Positions 30,009 to 33,377 of a stretch of 33,377 nucleotides of DNA are shown in pieces. Source of the DNA: an uncultured Porphyromonadaceae bacterium (lineage in GTDB: Bacteria > Bacteroidota > Bacteroidia > Bacteroidales > Muribaculaceae); contig CAMWJD010000002.1 in the NCBI GenBank assembly GCA_947174515.1, positions 1 to 33,377 of the forward strand. Direction: 5' to 3'. Below the pieces are notes generated by a model. The model saw nothing but the letters and a program-made list of their open reading frames with translations, made no database searches and was not told the origin of the DNA. The first letter of the stretch is position 1, and each line of letters begins with the position of its first letter. Made by a program: the position numbers and the translations under genes.

Positions 30009-32807
30009 ATGCGGTCACGAATCAATATAAAAATTAACATAACGCTGGCATGGATTGCGATTGCCGTCTCCCTTCTGTATTTATCCGCATGCAAGGAAGA
30101 TAGGAAATACAGGATCGGAGTGTCGCAGTGCAGCCAGGACGACTGGCGCATGAAGATGAACGATGAGATACAACGCGAGATAATGTATCACGAGGATGCG
30201 GAAGTCGAAATCCGCTCCGCCGACGACAGCAGCAGCAAGCAGATCGACGATATCCGATATTTTGTAGACAACGGCTTCGACATCATAATAGTATCACCCA
30301 ACGAGGCGGCGACTCTGACGCCCGTCATAAAAGATGTGTACGACAGTGGTATCCCCGTCATAATCTTCGACCGCAACATCAACGGCGACAGCTACACCGC
30401 ACGCATAGGTGCCGACGATGAAGGGCTTGGAAAGGCAGCAGCACATTTTGCCCTGAGCGTGACAGGACAAAACCCACAGGCTATAGAAGTCTTCGGACTC
30501 AGGGGATCCACGCCGGCAGAAGGTCGACACAAGGGATTCTCTACTGAATTTATAGCTAACGGCGGCAAAATCCTTGCCGGAGCCACTGCCAACTGGAAGA
30601 AGGAAGACGCGACACCTGCCGTAGACTCCCTCCTGAGATCACATCCGGACATCGACGTGATATTCGCCCACAACGACCGTATGGCGATCGGAGCGTCAGA
30701 AGCCGCACGCGCCTTAGGACGAACAAACATCAAAATCATAGGCATTGACGCGGCTCCTGAAATCGGTATCAAAGCCGTAGCCGACAGCGTCATAGACGCC
30801 ACATTTCTCTACCCGACCGAAGGTCACCGCGTCATAAGGACGGCTCTCGCCATCCTGAAAGGGGAACCCTTCGAAAGGGTATCAATAATGCCTGCTTCTT
30901 CTGCAGTCGATATCGGCAACGCCGACATTCTTCTGCGCCAGAACGAGACACTCGTAGACGAGACCGACAAGATAATCATTCTGAAGAAACGAATCGACGA
31001 CTACTGGGCTCAGTATGCCACACAGAAATCTCTCTTCTATGCCTGCATAGCCATTATCCTGCTTCTCTTCGGTGTGGTGTTCCTGATTCTCCGCGTCTAC
31101 TGGCAGCATAAACGCCACCGAGAAGTGCTGCTGAAGCAAAACCGCGAACTGGAATCGCAACGAGACCAGCTCGCCGAGCAGCGCGACCAGCTTCAAGAAC
31201 TTAATCAGAAACTGGAAGACGCCACCCAGTCAAAACTCATGTTCTTCACCAATGTCTCTCACGACTTGCGCACTCCACTCACACTAATCGCGGAGCCGGT
31301 GGCACAGCTGGCGTCGGTCTCAAACCTCACCTCCTCACAGCGCACACTGATCAAGATTGCCGACAAGAATGTAAGGATACTCCAGCGATTAATCAACCAG
31401 ATCCTCGACTTCCGCAAATATGAGAACGGCAAGCTCGACCTGCATCTCACAGAAATAGATTTCCGGCAGATAGTCAACGACTGGACCGAATCATTCGTGC
31501 AGCTGGCTCGCAAGCGCAACATTAAGCTGCGTCTTGATGCTCCGGAAGGGGAAGCCCCGGTCAACATCGCCATCGACGTTGAGAAGATGGAGCGTGTCTT
31601 CTTCAATCTTGTATCCAATGCTTTCAAATATACCCGCGACAACGGTTCCATTACCATCTCATACAGCATCAACGAGGGAAAACTTACCCTCCGCGTAGCT
31701 GATACGGGAGAAGGTATCAGCGAGAGAGACCTTGGAAACATCTTCGACCGCTTCTATCAGGTCGACAGAATACATCCCAAAGGCTCCGGAATTGGTCTTT
31801 CGCTTGCAAAAGCTTTCGTGGAGTTGCACGGAGGTTCCATCGAAGTGGAAAGTGAACTCAATAAAGGATCCGTCTTCGTCGTCACTCTGCCTATAGTGCA
31901 TATAGCAGAGACATCCCAGACTGTCGACAAGCAGATCGGCACATCAGCTGTGGAAGCTGAACTTGACAACATCGAAGGAGATTCCGGTTTTGAGAGCGAC
32001 AAGCCACTCGCACTTGTGATCGACGACAACCGCGATATCCGTGAGATGGTAGGTGAACTGCTGCGTGCCGACTACAACATAATTACGGCAGTCAACGGTG
32101 CTGACGGCGTGAAGAAAGCTGTCAAATACGTGCCCGACCTTATCATATGCGATGTCATGATGCCCGTAATGGATGGTCTGGAATGCTGCCGACGCCTGAA
32201 GATGGAGCCCGTCACCTCCCACATCCCGGTGCTTATGCTTACCGCCTGCTCCATGGACGAGCAGCGCGTGCAGGGATACGAAAATGGAGCCGACGGGTAT
32301 CTGTCAAAGCCCTTCTCTGCCGATGTGCTGAAAGCTCGAAGCGCAAGCCTTATAAAAAACCGTCGCCTTATAAAGGACCTCTGGCAGAATCCGGTAAATA
32401 AGGCAATGGAATCGGAATCGCAAAAACCGGTTGCCTCGAATGTTCCTCACAAAGATGGTGAAAACCTCCACGCTAAAGACGTTGACAACGAATTTTACTC
32501 CCGGTTCCTTAAGATCTTCTATGAAGACATGAGCAGCACCGAAATGACGGTCGACAGCCTTGCCGCCAAGATGGGGCTGGAGCGCACGCAGTTCTATAGA
32601 AAGATAAAAGCTATCACCAACTATTCCCCTGTCGAGCTCATACGCACCCTCCGCCTGAAGAAAGCCCGTGCTATGGTGACCGGATCAGAGAAATCCATCT
32701 CCGAAATCTGCTACGAAGTCGGCTTCTCCACTCCCGCCTACTTCACCAAATGCTACCGCGAGGCCTATGGCGAGACCCCGACCGATACCCGCCAGAAACT
32801 CCAATAA
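30009..32807 (+). CDS. Hybrid two-component sensor/regulator with periplasmic sugar-binding domain (fructan-locus type)
   Basis: The protein is 932 residues. An N-terminal membrane anchor has a lipobox-like LSAC (Cys28). A periplasmic-binding-protein domain (about 34-310, LacI/ribose-binder type) has FDRNINGDSYTARIGADDEG and HNDRMAIGA. A TM follows (about 342-364), a coiled coil (about 370-408), and a HisKA domain with SHDLRTPL (His418). The HATPase has NLVSNAFKYT, DTGEGI and GSGIGLSLA; the receiver has acceptor Asp715 in ICDVMMP. A C-terminal AraC-type HTH runs about 835-928. In Bacteroides, proteins with this layout sense fructose and switch on fructan genes, which matches the GH32/permease/kinase unit next door. 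Confidence 0.94.
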   Translation: MRSRINIKINITLAWIAIAVSLLYLSACKEDRKYRIGVSQCSQDDWRMKMNDEIQREIMYHEDAEVEIRSADDSSSKQIDDIRYFVDNGFDIIIVSPNEAATLTPVIKDVYDSGIPVIIFDRNINGDSYTARIGADDEGLGKAAAHFALSVTGQNPQAIEVFGLRGSTPAEGRHKGFSTEFIANGGKILAGATANWKKEDATPAVDSLLRSHPDIDVIFAHNDRMAIGASEAARALGRTNIKIIGIDAAPEIGIKAVADSVIDATFLYPTEGHRVIRTALAILKGEPFERVSIMPASSAVDIGNADILLRQNETLVDETDKIIILKKRIDDYWAQYATQKSLFYACIAIILLLFGVVFLILRVYWQHKRHREVLLKQNRELESQRDQLAEQRDQLQELNQKLEDATQSKLMFFTNVSHDLRTPLTLIAEPVAQLASVSNLTSSQRTLIKIADKNVRILQRLINQILDFRKYENGKLDLHLTEIDFRQIVNDWTESFVQLARKRNIKLRLDAPEGEAPVNIAIDVEKMERVFFNLVSNAFKYTRDNGSITISYSINEGKLTLRVADTGEGISERDLGNIFDRFYQVDRIHPKGSGIGLSLAKAFVELHGGSIEVESELNKGSVFVVTLPIVHIAETSQTVDKQIGTSAVEAELDNIEGDSGFESDKPLALVIDDNRDIREMVGELLRADYNIITAVNGADGVKKAVKYVPDLIICDVMMPVMDGLECCRRLKMEPVTSHIPVLMLTACSMDEQRVQGYENGADGYLSKPFSADVLKARSASLIKNRRLIKDLWQNPVNKAMESESQKPVASNVPHKDGENLHAKDVDNEFYSRFLKIFYEDMSSTEMTVDSLAAKMGLERTQFYRKIKAITNYSPVELIRTLRLKKARAMVTGSEKSISEICYEVGFSTPAYFTKCYREAYGETPTDTRQKLQ

Positions 32808-32830
32808 CTGTCTTGCAAACGTGAAATAAA

Positions 32831-32862
32831 TTTGCCGGAGCTCCGAAAAAACATTATATTTG
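32831..32862 (+). promoter_or_regulatory. Promoter of the AAA-ATPase-like gene, with spacer palindrome
   Basis: TTTG (32831-32834), 20 bp, then TATATTTG (32855-32862, next base C). The spacer holds the 10-bp perfect palindrome CGGAGCTCCG (32836-32845), a candidate operator. Leader of about 10 nt. Confidence 0.75.
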
Positions 32863-32878
32863 CAAAAATTAGACTATT

Positions 32879-33377
32879 ATGAACGACTCCAATAATTATC
32901 CGATAGGACAGCAAGATTTTAAGATTCTGCGCGAAGGGGGTGCCCTCTATATCGACAAGACTGTTTTTGTTGAGAAAATAGCCAGAAGTCAAAGTAAATA
33001 TTATTTCCTTGCTCGTCCACGTCGCTTCGGGAAAAGTCTGTTTCTGTCTACTCTCCAGTATTTCTTCGAGGGGAAACGAGATCTCTTCAGAGACCTATAT
33101 ATAGATTCCACTGATTGGGACTGGGAATCTTATCCGGTGGTGCGTCTCGACCTGAACAGAGACAGTTATGAAGAGCCCGGTCTGCTTGATGCGCAACTTG
33201 AAAAGATATTCAGTAAATTGGAGGATAAATATGAAGTGACCGACATTGCCGGATCATACGCGACCCGGTTACAGACAATTATCGAGACAGCTCATGAGAA
33301 GACCGGAAAACCAGTCGTGATTCTCGTGGATGAATACGACAAACCCCTCGTAGCCAACATTCACAATAAGGAAAATA
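32879..33377 (+). CDS. AAA-ATPase-like protein (PF09820-type), 3' end outside the window
   Basis: The first 166 residues are present; the frame is open to the window edge. The start is conserved in character (YPIGQQDFKILREGG, YIDKTVF), followed by a P-loop-like RPRRFGKSLFLSTL near residues 48-61 and a Walker B-like VILVDEYDKPL near 147-157. This is the profile of the large Bacteroidetes family of AAA-ATPase-like proteins that usually carry a C-terminal PD-(D/E)XK nuclease domain, which would lie beyond the window. Cellular function is not established. Confidence 0.88.
   Translation, partial: MNDSNNYPIGQQDFKILREGGALYIDKTVFVEKIARSQSKYYFLARPRRFGKSLFLSTLQYFFEGKRDLFRDLYIDSTDWDWESYPVVRLDLNRDSYEEPGLLDAQLEKIFSKLEDKYEVTDIAGSYATRLQTIIETAHEKTGKPVVILVDEYDKPLVANIHNKEN

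Overview
The window reads as chromosome of a gut-type Bacteroidales bacterium, possibly a Muribaculaceae or Bacteroides relative; this is my inference from gene content, and no marker gene is present. Supporting signs: repeated Bacteroidetes-type promoters (TTTG-like -33 box, about 20 bp, then TAnnTTTG), a hybrid two-component regulator with a periplasmic sugar-binding sensor, many lipoproteins with an LxxC-type lipobox, a GH32 protein with the Bacteroidales N-terminal module, and a secreted pectate lyase with a type IX secretion-like tail. No rRNA, tRNA, CRISPR array, IS element or phage gene was recognised.

Layout. 1-4620: a possible gene end, then a short operon of Sel1-like protein, PL1 pectate lyase and WYL regulator, closed by a bidirectional terminator. 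4666-8227 (minus): GltD-like flavoprotein with an SDR dehydrogenase, and a secreted GH43. 8390-10191: DUF362 lipoprotein plus exported CMD-cupin protein. 10316-13748: thioredoxin-like lipoprotein, prolyl oligopeptidase lipoprotein, and a convergent SGNH hydrolase. 14005-14316: a small membrane protein of doubtful status.

14374-25202 is the most interesting block. A LuxR-type regulator carrying a YtfE/RIC-like di-iron hemerythrin domain is divergent from a five-gene envelope operon: porin, imelysin lipoprotein, di-haem DUF1111 lipoprotein, second porin, mono-haem lipoprotein. Behind its own promoter follows a second operon: a chorismatase/RidA-like protein, a ResB-CcsA-type cytochrome c synthase (which could attach haem to the two c-type cytochromes next door), and an Ogt alkyltransferase. 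My reading is a redox-, NO- or iron-controlled periplasmic iron/haem-protein system with its maturation factor alongside.

25264-32807 is a compact fructan/fructose locus: fructokinase, MFS sugar permease and GH32 fructanase on the minus strand, and the hybrid regulator on the plus strand. No SusC/SusD pair is present. A start-less C-terminal remnant of an OmpA-family gene lies between GH32 and the regulator. The window ends inside an AAA-ATPase-like (PF09820-type) gene.

Several intergenic regions carry degenerate tandem repeats with a 9-bp period but a different unit at each site (4520-4555, 16900-16935, 20864-20899, 26163-26216, 26261-26314, 29470-29487). None of the annotated features explains them.
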